From positions 1,302,001 to 1,366,000 of the forward strand of contig JBLHVN010000001.1 in NCBI GenBank assembly GCA_047630275.1: 64,000 bases of DNA. The letters run 5' to 3'. This DNA comes from GCA-2720865 sp047630275. Lineage in GTDB: Bacteria; Bdellovibrionota; Bacteriovoracia; Bacteriovoracales; Bacteriovoracaceae. The translations under genes and the position numbers were made by a program. Under the pieces are notes generated by a model, which did not search any database, was not told the origin of the DNA, and saw nothing but the letters and a program-made list of their open reading frames with translations. Shown here piece after piece: positions 26,164-35,339 of this stretch (the first letter of the stretch is position 1; every line of letters starts with the position of its first letter).

Positions 26164-29100
26164 ATGACCAACACTCATGGATTCGCTCCCAAGATTTTAG
26201 AAAAAGAACTACCTTTAGCGGGATGGAAGATCTTTTTTCCTTCTCCTTTTTCAAATATCATTCTTGATAAAGAAGATAATGTTGATGCCTATGTCTCTAA
26301 GGTTTTTGAATCTAAGATCAATTCAAAGTTTAATGATTTTAGAGAACAGCTAACTTTAAAGACTTGTCCTTTTCTAGTGGGATATTTCTTTAAGTCTAAA
26401 GAGATTAGGCTTTATACCCCAAGGCTTAATGAAGAGCTTTTCTTATTACAATATGGAGAGCCTAGTGAACTTGTCTCTTTAAGAGAACATGCAGAGAAGG
26501 TGGCATTTTTAAATCCTCAAGATTTTCCAAGTGTTATTGACTGGACCACTTACCAAGGAGGACTTCCTAGGCTTGATACTGATGAACGCTATACCTCCCT
26601 TGAAGAAGAATCATCTAAGTTAGTTGAAAAGCTCTTAGTTAAAGTGAATAAATATTCTCCAAGCCTTTTTGAAAAATTCTCTGACTATGGACTAGGTCTT
26701 ACTGCTCAATTTGCCCTTTTAAGGATTCACCTCTTAAAGTTCTTGGCCATCCTTCCTAGCCTTGATCATGATAAAACCGGGCAAGAAGTTAAAAGAATAC
26801 TTTTAGAGTCAATGAGAAGACTCCTTACAGATAATGAAAAGGCTCGTCTTTTAGAGAAGAGCGGACAAGAAAGCCCACTGCCAGGGCATATCTATTGGAT
26901 TATCAAATTAAAATTTCATTTTCTAAAGATCATTCCTGCAGGGCCTCTCGCCTTTAGTGTAAGAATGGCCGTGCGCTTTATGGCCAAACGATTCATTGCT
27001 GGAGAGACAATTGAAAGTGCTGAATCGGGTTTTAAAGACCTCTTTAAAACGAGAAGAGATGTAACTCTTGATCAATTAGGAGAATTAGTTGTTTCTGAAA
27101 AAGAAGCGGATCATTATAAAGAAGAAGTCTTAAAGCTTATCCGCGGTTTTAGCTTACATATTATAAAAGGCTCTAGAAATGATGCTGGTATAGAAAGGGC
27201 CCATGTTTCAATTAAGGTCTCTGCTCTTTGTAGTGACTTCAAACCAGAGGCGTTTGATTATACCTATAAACTTGTTGCCCCGAGGCTTAAAGAGATTCTT
27301 CTCATTGCCAGGGAACATCAGGTCTTTATTAATATAGATGCTGAACACTATCACTACCGCGATGTGGTTTTTAAGATCTATAAAAAGGTCCTCCTTGATA
27401 CACCTGATTTAACGAACTTTGCCGGTACCGGCATTGTGGTTCAGGCCTATTTAAGAGACGCTTATCTTCATCTTGAAGAAATTATAGACCTTGCCAAAGA
27501 GCGCGGACTTACAATGCCAATTAGGCTGGTTAAAGGTGCCTATTGGGATGCTGAAACAGTAGAGGCTGATGCTCATAGCTTTAATGCTCCAGAGTTTTTA
27601 AACAAAGAAGAGACTGATATTCACTTTAGACAATTAGTTGTGAAGACCATGGAGAGTAACCCCCATGTTCAGTTATGCTTAGCCTCGCATAATTTTTCTG
27701 ATCATTGCTTTGCCGAAGTTCTTAGAGAAAAATACTTTAAAGATATTCCCGTCATTGAACATCAGTGCTTGCATATGACCTATGAAGCCCTCTCTACGGC
27801 CATGGCAGAGATGGGTTGGGTGGTAAGAAACTATGTTCCTATTGGATCACTCCTTGTAGGCATGGCCTATTTAGTGAGAAGAATCATGGAGAATTCTTCT
27901 CAAGTGGGAGTTCTAACAATCATGAGATCTCATAAGAAAGTCTCGAAGATTCAAAGCCCTATGCAGGTTCATGGGGATAAGAAGTTAAATGGAACTTTAA
28001 CCAGAGATAAATCCCAACAGTCGCTAACAAAAGAATATTTTAATATTCCTCCGGTTTTAACTTACCTCGATCAAGAACGTATCTGGATGGACGAAGCGAT
28101 CAATGATTTTAAAGAAAACTTAGGCGCTTTTTATAAAAATCCTTTCTTTGAAGGTGGAGATAAATTCAGTTTAAAGTGTTCATCTGATCCAAGCTTAATT
28201 GTAGGAGAGATTAACTTTGCTACTAAAGAAATAACTCAAAAGGCCATTGAAAGATCTGATGAAGTTTATGCTGAGGGCACTTGGGCAGGGCAATCTTGGG
28301 TTAAAAGGGCAGCGGTCTTAACGAAGGCCGCAGATATTATGTTGGCCAAGAGGTTGGAGCTTTGTGCTTTGATTTGTTTTGAAGCGGGGAAGTCTATAGC
28401 TGAAGGCTTAGCCGATGTTGATGAGGCCATTGATTTTCTCAATTTTTACGCAAGAGAAGAGGCCTGGATTCATAAAGGAGAAGAGAAGTTTGGAAGCCGC
28501 GGTGTTATTGCCGTCATCGCTCCATGGAACTTTCCCCTCGCCATACCTTGTGGCATGGTTAGTGCCGCCTTAGTTGCAGGCAATACAGTCATCTTAAAGT
28601 CTGCTGAACAAACTCCTTTAATCGCTGCTGTGTTAACAGATCTTTTTTACGAAGCGGGTCTTCCTAAAGATATCCTCATTCATACTCCTGGACCTGGTGA
28701 AACAGTTGGGCAAACTCTTGTTGAAGATAAAAGAGTTGCTGGCATAGTCTTTACGGGATCAAAGGCCGTAGGGATGCATATTTCAAATACGGCCGCAAAG
28801 AGAATCTATCACAATAAGCTTTACGACCTAAAGATACCAGTTAAGGTCATCACTGAAATGGGTGGTAAGAATGCTGTCATCGTGACGGCCAATGCTGAAT
28901 TAGATGAAACCGTTTCAGGCATCCTTTATTCAGCTTTTGCTCACGCGGGTCAGAAGTGTTCAGCTTGTTCTCGGATCTTGGTTGATAATTCAGTAAAGGG
29001 AAGGCTTGTTGAAAGATTAAAAGAAGCGATTGCTGATCTAAAGGTTGATGTGGCCTATGATTATTCAACGGCCGTTAACCCTATCATAACTGAGGAAGAC

Positions 29101-30297
29101 CAAATAAGGCTTAGAAGGCAAGTTGTCGAGGCATCTAAAGAGCCAAGCAGTATTGTCCATATCGATAGAAGCGCAGAGGAGTTACCAGGTTACTGTGTTG
29201 GTCCTGTTTTAATTGAAGTTGATTCAAAGCAAGCCCGTAATACTGAGAGCTTTGCCGTAAAAGAATTATTTGGGCCCGTTATTCATATCATTGGCTTTGA
29301 TTCAAACGAAGAGGCCGTCTCCTTATTTAACTTCACGGACTACGCTTTAACGGGAGGAATTTTCTCTCAATCTCAAGATGATATTGACTGGTTTGCTAAT
29401 AAGCTTGAATGTGGAAACCTATACATAAACAGAAGCATCACCGGAGCTAGAGTCGCCATTGAACCTTTTGGGGGCTTTAAGCTTAGTGGAACAGGTCCTA
29501 AGGCCGGTAGTAAATCCTATCTTCAAGCCTTTCATACAAAAGTAAAGACTCCTCTTTCTTCTTCTATGACTCCTGATGAAGTGGGAAGTGAGGAGAAGAT
29601 TGAACTGGCCGGGCGCTCAAGCCTCTCCTGCCAAGATAGATCTAAGATGATTTACAATGGAACCGCTCTGGTTTTAGAGCACTTTGAATCTCTTTATCAA
29701 GGGATCTATGGAGATGATAAGATCATTCTTAATAGGTTTCATAAGTGGATGCGTAAGAGCCTTCCTTTATTTCAAGAAAAAGAACATAAAAATAGGATCA
29801 TTCCTGGTCAGTTAAGCTTCAATGATTATTCAATGGTGCAAGAACATGTTGTGGTAACGGCCTATGAAAGAAGGACTTATTTTCCAAACCTTTTAAATGT
29901 CCTTGGGGCCTTAAGCGTAGGAAGTGGAGTAACGGTCTTTGCTCGAAATGAAACCGCCTTTAAATGGTGGAGAAAGGTTCAAGGCTTTTTTATACAGTCA
30001 GGAATCGAATCTTCTCAATTTCAAGTTCACTTTGTAAGCAAAGAGACCCTTCTTAAATCTTTAAATCATCCACTGATCGGAAGCCTTATCTTTGATGGCC
30101 CTTTAGAGACCTTAGAAGAGATGCTTGAAGTTCTTCATAGTGAAATCAAAGATGAAAAAAGAGTAAGGCAGGTTCTTACTCCCTACGATACTCCAGATCT
30201 TGAGAACTTTAAAAGAATCTGTGAGCAATTTGTTTGGGTCCGCTCTTTTGCAGTGAACACCATGAGGCATGGAGCGCCACTGGATCTTAATTTATGA
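26164..30297 (+). CDS. putA: Bifunctional proline dehydrogenase / pyrroline-5-carboxylate dehydrogenase
   Basis: The 1377-residue protein first carries a helical arm, then an FAD-dependent proline dehydrogenase barrel (about 330-620) with R-L-V-K-G-A-Y-W-D at about 455 and V-R-N-Y-V-P-I-G-S-L near 560. An aldehyde dehydrogenase (about 670-1130) follows, with A-P-W-N-F-P, E-M-G-G-K-N-A and H-A-G-Q-K-C-S-A-C-S (catalytic Cys932), then about 230 C-terminal residues of the long PutA type. It oxidises proline to P5C and on to glutamate with substrate channelling. There is no N-terminal ribbon-helix-helix, so it is not the self-repressing E. coli type. TAGGATAATTA precedes the ATG. It overlaps proC by 4 bp. 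Confidence 0.95.
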   Translation: MTNTHGFAPKILEKELPLAGWKIFFPSPFSNIILDKEDNVDAYVSKVFESKINSKFNDFREQLTLKTCPFLVGYFFKSKEIRLYTPRLNEELFLLQYGEPSELVSLREHAEKVAFLNPQDFPSVIDWTTYQGGLPRLDTDERYTSLEEESSKLVEKLLVKVNKYSPSLFEKFSDYGLGLTAQFALLRIHLLKFLAILPSLDHDKTGQEVKRILLESMRRLLTDNEKARLLEKSGQESPLPGHIYWIIKLKFHFLKIIPAGPLAFSVRMAVRFMAKRFIAGETIESAESGFKDLFKTRRDVTLDQLGELVVSEKEADHYKEEVLKLIRGFSLHIIKGSRNDAGIERAHVSIKVSALCSDFKPEAFDYTYKLVAPRLKEILLIAREHQVFINIDAEHYHYRDVVFKIYKKVLLDTPDLTNFAGTGIVVQAYLRDAYLHLEEIIDLAKERGLTMPIRLVKGAYWDAETVEADAHSFNAPEFLNKEETDIHFRQLVVKTMESNPHVQLCLASHNFSDHCFAEVLREKYFKDIPVIEHQCLHMTYEALSTAMAEMGWVVRNYVPIGSLLVGMAYLVRRIMENSSQVGVLTIMRSHKKVSKIQSPMQVHGDKKLNGTLTRDKSQQSLTKEYFNIPPVLTYLDQERIWMDEAINDFKENLGAFYKNPFFEGGDKFSLKCSSDPSLIVGEINFATKEITQKAIERSDEVYAEGTWAGQSWVKRAAVLTKAADIMLAKRLELCALICFEAGKSIAEGLADVDEAIDFLNFYAREEAWIHKGEEKFGSRGVIAVIAPWNFPLAIPCGMVSAALVAGNTVILKSAEQTPLIAAVLTDLFYEAGLPKDILIHTPGPGETVGQTLVEDKRVAGIVFTGSKAVGMHISNTAAKRIYHNKLYDLKIPVKVITEMGGKNAVIVTANAELDETVSGILYSAFAHAGQKCSACSRILVDNSVKGRLVERLKEAIADLKVDVAYDYSTAVNPIITEEDQIRLRRQVVEASKEPSSIVHIDRSAEELPGYCVGPVLIEVDSKQARNTESFAVKELFGPVIHIIGFDSNEEAVSLFNFTDYALTGGIFSQSQDDIDWFANKLECGNLYINRSITGARVAIEPFGGFKLSGTGPKAGSKSYLQAFHTKVKTPLSSSMTPDEVGSEEKIELAGRSSLSCQDRSKMIYNGTALVLEHFESLYQGIYGDDKIILNRFHKWMRKSLPLFQEKEHKNRIIPGQLSFNDYSMVQEHVVVTAYERRTYFPNLLNVLGALSVGSGVTVFARNETAFKWWRKVQGFFIQSGIESSQFQVHFVSKETLLKSLNHPLIGSLIFDGPLETLEEMLEVLHSEIKDEKRVRQVLTPYDTPDLENFKRICEQFVWVRSFAVNTMRHGAPLDLNL

Positions 30298-31064
30298 AAA
30301 TGGCAGTGATTGGTTGTGGAAATCTAGCCACAGCAGTAGTTTCAAAGATCGAAGGGGTAGAACTTCATACTTATACCCCTAGCTTTACTCGGGCAGAAGA
30401 GTTAGCAAGATTAAAATCTGGAAAGGCCTATAAAGACTTAAAGGACGTTCCTCAAGTAGATTTTCTCCTCTTAGGGATGAAGCCTCAGCAATTTGAAGCC
30501 TTCGCTAAAGACTTTAAAGATCATCTTCATAAAGACACCATGGTGATCTCTCTCCTTGCTGGGACTTCGGTGAAAACCATAAAAGAACACTTAGGGGCAA
30601 AAAAGATTGCAAGGGTTATGTCTAATACGCCTGCACTAGTAGGTGAAGGGCTCCACGCCTTGTATTTTGAAGGAATTGAAAATCCTGATATTGTAGAAAA
30701 TTTCTTTAAAGCATCAGGTAAGACTATTGTTCTAAAGAGTGAAGATCAAATTGACGCGATTACTTGTTTTAGTGGCTCAGGTCCCGCTTATGTCTTTGAG
30801 TTAGCAAGAGTCTTAACAAAGGAGCTTCAATCAAGAGGCTTTTCAAGTGCTGAGGCAGAAATAGTTATTAAACAAACATTCCTAGGCTCTAGTATACTAA
30901 TGTCAAAAGAAGAGAAAAGTCCTTTAGAACTCAGGAAACAAGTCACCTCAAAGGCTGGGGTTACAGAAAAGGTCTTAGAATCTATTGAAGCGGATGGCTT
31001 TGAGCCTCTATGGACAAAAGCTATCCTCGCCGGTGAAAAACGAATCAAAGAATTAAAAGGATAA
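30294..31064 (+). CDS. proC: Pyrroline-5-carboxylate reductase
   Basis: The 256-residue protein has the N-terminal Rossmann motif G-C-G-N-L-A, K-P-Q-Q-F, R-V-M-S-N-T-P-A-L-V-G-E-G and F-S-G-S-G-P-A-Y-V-F, all ProC signatures, and a C-terminal V-T-S-K-A-G-V-T helix. It reduces P5C to proline with NAD(P)H. Its ATG overlaps the putA stop by 4 bp. Coupling a P5C reductase to the enzyme that makes and consumes P5C suggests a way to return surplus P5C to proline, a redox shuttle or P5C detoxification. Confidence 0.94.
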   Translation: MKMAVIGCGNLATAVVSKIEGVELHTYTPSFTRAEELARLKSGKAYKDLKDVPQVDFLLLGMKPQQFEAFAKDFKDHLHKDTMVISLLAGTSVKTIKEHLGAKKIARVMSNTPALVGEGLHALYFEGIENPDIVENFFKASGKTIVLKSEDQIDAITCFSGSGPAYVFELARVLTKELQSRGFSSAEAEIVIKQTFLGSSILMSKEEKSPLELRKQVTSKAGVTEKVLESIEADGFEPLWTKAILAGEKRIKELKG

Positions 31065-31073
31065 GGGGTTATC

Positions 31074-31604
31074 ATGAAAGACGTAGTGACTAAGAATATG
31101 AATAAATTAGTAGGCAGCTTTATGGATCAAGTCCCTGATTCATTTAAAGACACGGCCATGATCCGCCTCTTTGGTTTAACAAAGATTCCTATGCTTTGGT
31201 TTATAAGCCCAGTTGTTCAAAAGATGACCGATGAGGTTTGTGAAATCAGAGTGCCTTTAACAAGAAAGACAAGGAATCATTTAAACTCTATGTACTTTGG
31301 AGTTCTCTGCGCGGCGGCTGATTGCGCCGGTGGGTTAACGGCCATGAAACATATTAGAAAGAGTGGAAAGAATATTTCACTCTCTTTCAAAGACTTTAAC
31401 GCCGAGTTTCTAAAAAGAGCTGAAGGAGATACGATCTTCACTAATACTCAAGGAGCAGAGATCGCTGAATTTGTTCAAAAGGTGGCGGCATCCGGTGAGA
31501 GGATGAACATGCCAGTAGAAGTAATCGCAACAGTTCCTAGCCTTGAAGGGGACGAGCCTGTGGCCAAATTCACTTTGACTCTTTCATTAAAACTTAAGGC
31601 CTAA
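31074..31604 (+). CDS. DUF4442 / hot-dog thioesterase-like protein
   Basis: The 176-residue protein has the DUF4442 layout: a helical N-terminus, then V-R-V-P-L-T-R-K-T-R-N-H-L-N-S-M-Y-F-G-V-L-C-A-A-A-D, where N-H-x-N-S-M-Y/H-x-G is the family's active-site-like stretch on the hot-dog helix, and long strands at the end. It probably handles acyl-CoA or a similar thioester; the substrate is unknown. It sits nine bases after proC and two before the LysR gene, in one operon. Confidence 0.75.
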   Translation: MKDVVTKNMNKLVGSFMDQVPDSFKDTAMIRLFGLTKIPMLWFISPVVQKMTDEVCEIRVPLTRKTRNHLNSMYFGVLCAAADCAGGLTAMKHIRKSGKNISLSFKDFNAEFLKRAEGDTIFTNTQGAEIAEFVQKVAASGERMNMPVEVIATVPSLEGDEPVAKFTLTLSLKLKA

Positions 31605-31606
31605 GA

Positions 31607-32512
31607 ATGCTTATAGATAACTTGAACTTAAATTTACTACGGGTGTTTGAATGTGTTTATAGAGAAAACTCTATGACCAAAGCAGCAGCTGAACTTCATA
31701 TGACTCAATCAGGAGTTTCTCAAAATATTAAAAACCTAGAGGAGATCTTAGAGGTAAAACTCTTTGATAGAGTTAAGCAAAGACCTGTTCCTACTCATAA
31801 GGCCCACGAGCTCTTTCAAAGAACAAGCGTCTGCTTATATGATATTGAAAAAACTTTAGTTGATATTAAAGACGCTGATCAAAGCCTTAATGGTCGAGTG
31901 GTTATAGGGGTTCCTATTGAATATGGTAATAACGTTATCCTTCCTCTCCTGGCGAAGTGGGGTTTGGCCCAAAGTGGGCTTACCTTTAAGATTGTTTATG
32001 GCCATGCAAGTGAGATGAATAACCTAATCTTAAAAGGTCAGCTGGACTTTGCTTTTGTTGATACCTTTGGATTAGATAAGCAAATCCGCTCGCAAAAAGT
32101 TGCCCACGAGACATTAAACCTATGCGCTTCAAAGGCCTATGTTAAGGGTCAAGGACCTGTAAGTGGCACTAAGAAATACTTTGATGAACTCGATTATATC
32201 TCTTATATCGAAGACGCCCCAGTTCTAAAGTCATGGTTTAAGCATCATTTAAAGCTGCCTAACTTTCAAGGAAGGACAAAGGCATCCTTAATGGATGTTC
32301 AAGGAATGGCGCAAATGATCTGTGCTGGTTTTGGAGTAGGGATCCTGCCCACCCATGTTGTGAAAAAGTTTAAAGAACTAGGGCATCAGCTCCATGTTTA
32401 TAAAGGCTCGGGAAAGCCTCTTCAAAACGCTATATCAGTAGCTTACCTTGAGAGCCGTACCCAAAGCCCTTCTGTTGAACAGACCCTTAAGTACCTCATA
32501 GAGAGCTTATAG
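31607..32512 (+). CDS. LysR-family transcriptional regulator
   Basis: The 301-residue protein has the typical N-terminal winged helix-turn-helix (L-N-L-L-R-V-F-E-C-V, then S-M-T-K-A-A-A-E-L-H-M-T-Q-S-G-V-S-Q-N-I, residues 22-41; L-F-D-R at about 54) followed by a two-lobe effector domain (V-V-I-G-V-P-I near 92). It lies at the end of the putA-proC-DUF4442 operon and may control proline use in response to proline or P5C; the effector is not deducible. Confidence 0.9.
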   Translation: MLIDNLNLNLLRVFECVYRENSMTKAAAELHMTQSGVSQNIKNLEEILEVKLFDRVKQRPVPTHKAHELFQRTSVCLYDIEKTLVDIKDADQSLNGRVVIGVPIEYGNNVILPLLAKWGLAQSGLTFKIVYGHASEMNNLILKGQLDFAFVDTFGLDKQIRSQKVAHETLNLCASKAYVKGQGPVSGTKKYFDELDYISYIEDAPVLKSWFKHHLKLPNFQGRTKASLMDVQGMAQMICAGFGVGILPTHVVKKFKELGHQLHVYKGSGKPLQNAISVAYLESRTQSPSVEQTLKYLIESL

Positions 32513-32581
32513 TTATTACAATGCTCTACAAGGGCGCCTAAAACCTTGATATATGTCTAGAAAATAACCTTTGGAGATATT

Positions 32582-32998
32582 ATGAGAAACCTATTTATCA
32601 TGGCGTGTTTGGCCCTTTCAATTTCAGGACTTCAAGCAGAAACCCTCAACTGTGGTGGAACAGAGCCCTTTTGGAATCTTACCATTGATGAATCAAGCGA
32701 GAAAATCACATATGATGATTTTAGCGGGGAAGAATCAGATTCTACTGTTTATAAAAAACTAAAAGTTAAGACGACTTCCAATGATCTTTCAGTACGTTTT
32801 TTCAAAGCTAAGAAAGGACTTCGTGGTCAAGATGTAGCTTCTGCCTTTGTTTCAAAGACTGATGGAACTTACCGTTCATTTTGTAGTGATGGGATGAGTG
32901 ACTTTAATTATCAGTATGAAATCTTCGCCAATATAGAAGGGAAGATCCTTCAAGGTTGTTGTGAGTCTAGGCTTGCTCCAAGACTTGGCGGAGAGTAA
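32582..32998 (+). CDS. Small secreted protein with a GTEPFW motif (COG3650-like)
   Basis: The 138-residue protein has a signal peptide (cleavage after L-Q-A, residue 19). The mature start L-N-C-G-G-T-E-P-F-W-N-L matches the G-T-E-P-F-W motif of a family of small periplasmic proteins of unknown role (COG3650). Later cysteines (F-C-S-D-G-M-S-D and G-C-C-E) could form disulfides; F-C-x-D-G-M-S-D is also family-like. GGAGATATT precedes the ATG. It converges on the Nif3 gene with 2 bp between. Confidence 0.75.
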   Translation: MRNLFIMACLALSISGLQAETLNCGGTEPFWNLTIDESSEKITYDDFSGEESDSTVYKKLKVKTTSNDLSVRFFKAKKGLRGQDVASAFVSKTDGTYRSFCSDGMSDFNYQYEIFANIEGKILQGCCESRLAPRLGGE

Positions 32999-33000
32999 TC

Positions 33001-33771
33001 CTAAGCAGGGTTTTCTGAATCAATATAAATAAGCTCAAGGGAGGCATGGTCCTCCCTTATTTTTTCCATGACGGCCTGAATACCAAATTGCTCAGTCGCG
33101 TGATGACCGCCGGCGAAGAAGTGCACTTCGCTCTCCTTTGCCTCATGCCAATCATGTTCAGAGATCTCCCCAGTTAAGTAAGAATCAAGCCCTGCCCGCA
33201 TGGCCCTGACCCAATCCCCATTAGCGCCCCCAGTAATAATACCCATGGAGTTGATCTTAGTGACTTCTTCAGGTCTTGAATGAATGACTTCGTGATTGAG
33301 TTCAGTCTTTAGGAGCTCTCGCAATTTTTCAGGATCTTGAGGAGTCTTAAACTTTCCCTTTACCCCAGTAGGGGAGCCTTTATAATCTCCAAAGGGCTCT
33401 AAGTCTTGAAGCCCAATCTTACGGGCCACAGTAGCGGCGTTACCGACTTCAATATTAGCATCTAGAGGTAAGTGATAAGCAAAGAGGTTGATCTCATTTT
33501 TAACCAAAGGAAGAACTCTTTTAGCAAAGGGACCCGTTAAGGTTCTAGTGCCATGGAACTTCCAAAAGAGACCATGATGAACGATTAAGGCATCGGCTTT
33601 TTCTGAGACGGCCTTTTCAACCGAGTGCCTTGTGGCAGAGACGGCAAAAGCGATCTTTTTAATTTCTTCAGAGCCTTCAATCTGTAAGCCATTAGGCCCA
33701 TAATCAGAAAACTCCTCTGGTGTGAGGAGCTTCTTTAAGTATTTGTTTAATGCTTTTGCCTTGATAGACAT
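33001..33771 (-). CDS. Nif3-like dinuclear metal centre protein (DUF34/YbgI)
   Basis: The 256-residue protein has the family metal ligands: V-H-H-G-L-F-W (two His near 65), a D-A-N-I-E/H-L-P-L-D-A segment, G-G-A-N-G-D-W near 180, and G-G-H-H-A-T-E-Q-F-G with a final E near 220. The family forms hexameric rings with two metals; its role is debated (metal insertion, nucleotide or cofactor repair). Nine bases separate it from the upstream TPR gene, so both are in one transcript. Confidence 0.92.
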   Translation of the reverse strand: MSIKAKALNKYLKKLLTPEEFSDYGPNGLQIEGSEEIKKIAFAVSATRHSVEKAVSEKADALIVHHGLFWKFHGTRTLTGPFAKRVLPLVKNEINLFAYHLPLDANIEVGNAATVARKIGLQDLEPFGDYKGSPTGVKGKFKTPQDPEKLRELLKTELNHEVIHSRPEEVTKINSMGIITGGANGDWVRAMRAGLDSYLTGEISEHDWHEAKESEVHFFAGGHHATEQFGIQAVMEKIREDHASLELIYIDSENPA

Positions 33772-33780
33772 CTTGCCTTC

Positions 33781-34980
33781 TTAGTTTAAATTTCCCGGGT
33801 GCTCGTTTGTCACTTCTTTAAGAGTATGGGGAAGTTCAGGCTTTTTCAAGAGTGTGGCCCTGTTTATTTTAGTGGTCGACTTATGAATGGATTTCTTTAA
33901 TTTCTCAACAGTAGAGTGAAGCTCTTCGTTAAAAGGAGCAATACTTAAGGCCTTAGAGAATTCATCAAGGGCGCGGGTAAGATTCTTTTTTAGCATCCAG
34001 GCCCTTCCGGCATTGATATAAGGGTATTCTCGGTTTTGATAATTAACGGCTTTTTTGGCCATATCAAACCACTTGAGACTCTCTTCAATCTGTCCTTCAT
34101 TAAGAAGGTAAGAGCCTAAGTCATTATAGGGAGGGCCATAGTCAGCATCAGTTTGAATCGCTCTTAAGCAATAACTCTTTGCTTGCTCTAGATCTTCCAT
34201 TAGAGAATAGGCCCAACCAATAAGAGTTAGCACCTCGGCGGTTTCAACATAGTTTAAGGCTTTATTAAAATGAGTCAGGGCCCTTTCAAAGTCTTTTTCA
34301 AAGATGGCCTGATGACCAGCATGAAGGTCCTCTTGGTATTTCTTTTTTCTTTGTTGAATTAACGAAGAGAGCATTCCGTTCTTGGCAAAACCAAATTCTT
34401 TGACTGACTCTAAAGGCAGGCTAAAAAGTTGATAGTTCACTGAAGGCTCCTCTTCCTCAAAGACCTCTTCTACAGAGTGAACAAGAGTTAAATTGCCAAG
34501 CTCACTAGGAGACTTGACTTCCTCTTTAACCACTTTAGTTATTGAAGCGATCTCTTCCACCTTCAAGATATTTAAACGGGGAACTTGTACATCAACTTCT
34601 GCATGATCCTTTAAATGCTTATGCATATAAAACGCTAATTGATAACTGGAGTTGATGAAGACCGTGAGCTTTTCCATCCAAGGAGTCTCATTGCCAATAC
34701 AGTTCATAAGAAGGGGGAGGGTTTCGTAAAGACGGTGAACTTGGGTCCTTGCTTCTACTGGGCTTTCAATAGAAATATGGTTTCCAATACTATCTTCACT
34801 CACAAAGCAGCGGTTAAACTGATTGTTTAGTTGTTCCACTTTTTCAAATAAAACGACTTCGAACTCCTGATTCTTTCCCACTACTGTTACCTCAAAGAGG
34901 GCATGGAAAAGTCGGTCTAGGTAAGCACCTGCCGAAGAGAGCTCACCTGTGAGCATATTCTTTAAATTCTGGTTCATCAT
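33781..34980 (-). CDS. Tetratricopeptide-repeat protein, cytoplasmic
   Basis: The 399-residue protein has no signal peptide. Residues 1-140 are a helical domain of unknown type. Residues 215-365 hold four or five TPR units (H-F-N-K-A-L-N-Y, L-I-G-W-A-Y-S-L-M-E-D-L-E-Q-A, Y-N-D-L-G-S-Y-L-L-N-E-G-Q-I-E-E-S, I-N-A-G-R-A-W-M-L-K-K-N-L-T-R-A). TPRs mediate protein binding. It is co-transcribed with Nif3; the partner is unknown. Confidence 0.85.
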   Translation of the reverse strand: MMNQNLKNMLTGELSSAGAYLDRLFHALFEVTVVGKNQEFEVVLFEKVEQLNNQFNRCFVSEDSIGNHISIESPVEARTQVHRLYETLPLLMNCIGNETPWMEKLTVFINSSYQLAFYMHKHLKDHAEVDVQVPRLNILKVEEIASITKVVKEEVKSPSELGNLTLVHSVEEVFEEEEPSVNYQLFSLPLESVKEFGFAKNGMLSSLIQQRKKKYQEDLHAGHQAIFEKDFERALTHFNKALNYVETAEVLTLIGWAYSLMEDLEQAKSYCLRAIQTDADYGPPYNDLGSYLLNEGQIEESLKWFDMAKKAVNYQNREYPYINAGRAWMLKKNLTRALDEFSKALSIAPFNEELHSTVEKLKKSIHKSTTKINRATLLKKPELPHTLKEVTNEHPGNLN

Positions 34981-35074
34981 CCTTGAATCGCCTTTTTAAA
35001 TTTTATTAAAGTCTTCCTAACTTTAATCCTATTTGCCTGGCAGCTTTAAGACAAGCAGCCTTTTTTAAAATTAT

Positions 35075-35191
35075 CTAACTCCACATGAGTAAGAACAGAC
35101 CTACTACTACAAAGCCTTCCAGGGCCATATAAAGGTCTTTTCTTTCGATTACTAGAGCAACTGACTCTGTCTTTCTGTTATTTCTTTTCAT
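35075..35191 (-). CDS. 38-residue single-pass membrane peptide
   Basis: ATG at 35191, preceded by AAGGA with 7-base spacing, opens a 38-codon frame: a basic N-terminus (MKRNNRKTES) and a hydrophobic C-terminal helix (M-A-L-E-G-F-V-V-V-G-L-F-L-L-M-W-S). This stretch of about 360 bases between the TPR gene and the next minus gene is otherwise without genes. The Shine-Dalgarno and the clean basic-then-hydrophobic layout support a real small protein, but it could be chance. Confidence 0.45.
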   Translation of the reverse strand: MKRNNRKTESVALVIERKDLYMALEGFVVVGLFLLMWS

Positions 35192-35306
35192 AAAAACATC
35201 CTTGATCTCTTCTTCGTTGAAGAGTTCTCCTAGGTTTCTATACTTCAATAAGCTTGCCAGTTTTGTTTATGAATTTACGGGAGGTTAGTCGGTGTCTTTA
35301 TGGAGT

Positions 35307-35326
35307 AAAAGGGGCCTTACGGCCCC
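35307..35326 (-). terminator. Intrinsic terminator of the 35340-36341 gene
   Basis: GGGGCC/GGCCCC stem (35311-35326) with a 4-nt loop; on the minus strand it is followed by TTTT. Confidence 0.7.
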
Positions 35327-35339
35327 AATAATATTTTAT

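Noticed and set aside
35044..35066. Plus-strand hairpin with T run (stem with one A/A mismatch)
   Set aside because: No plus-strand gene ends there; could end an antisense RNA, but there is no other support.
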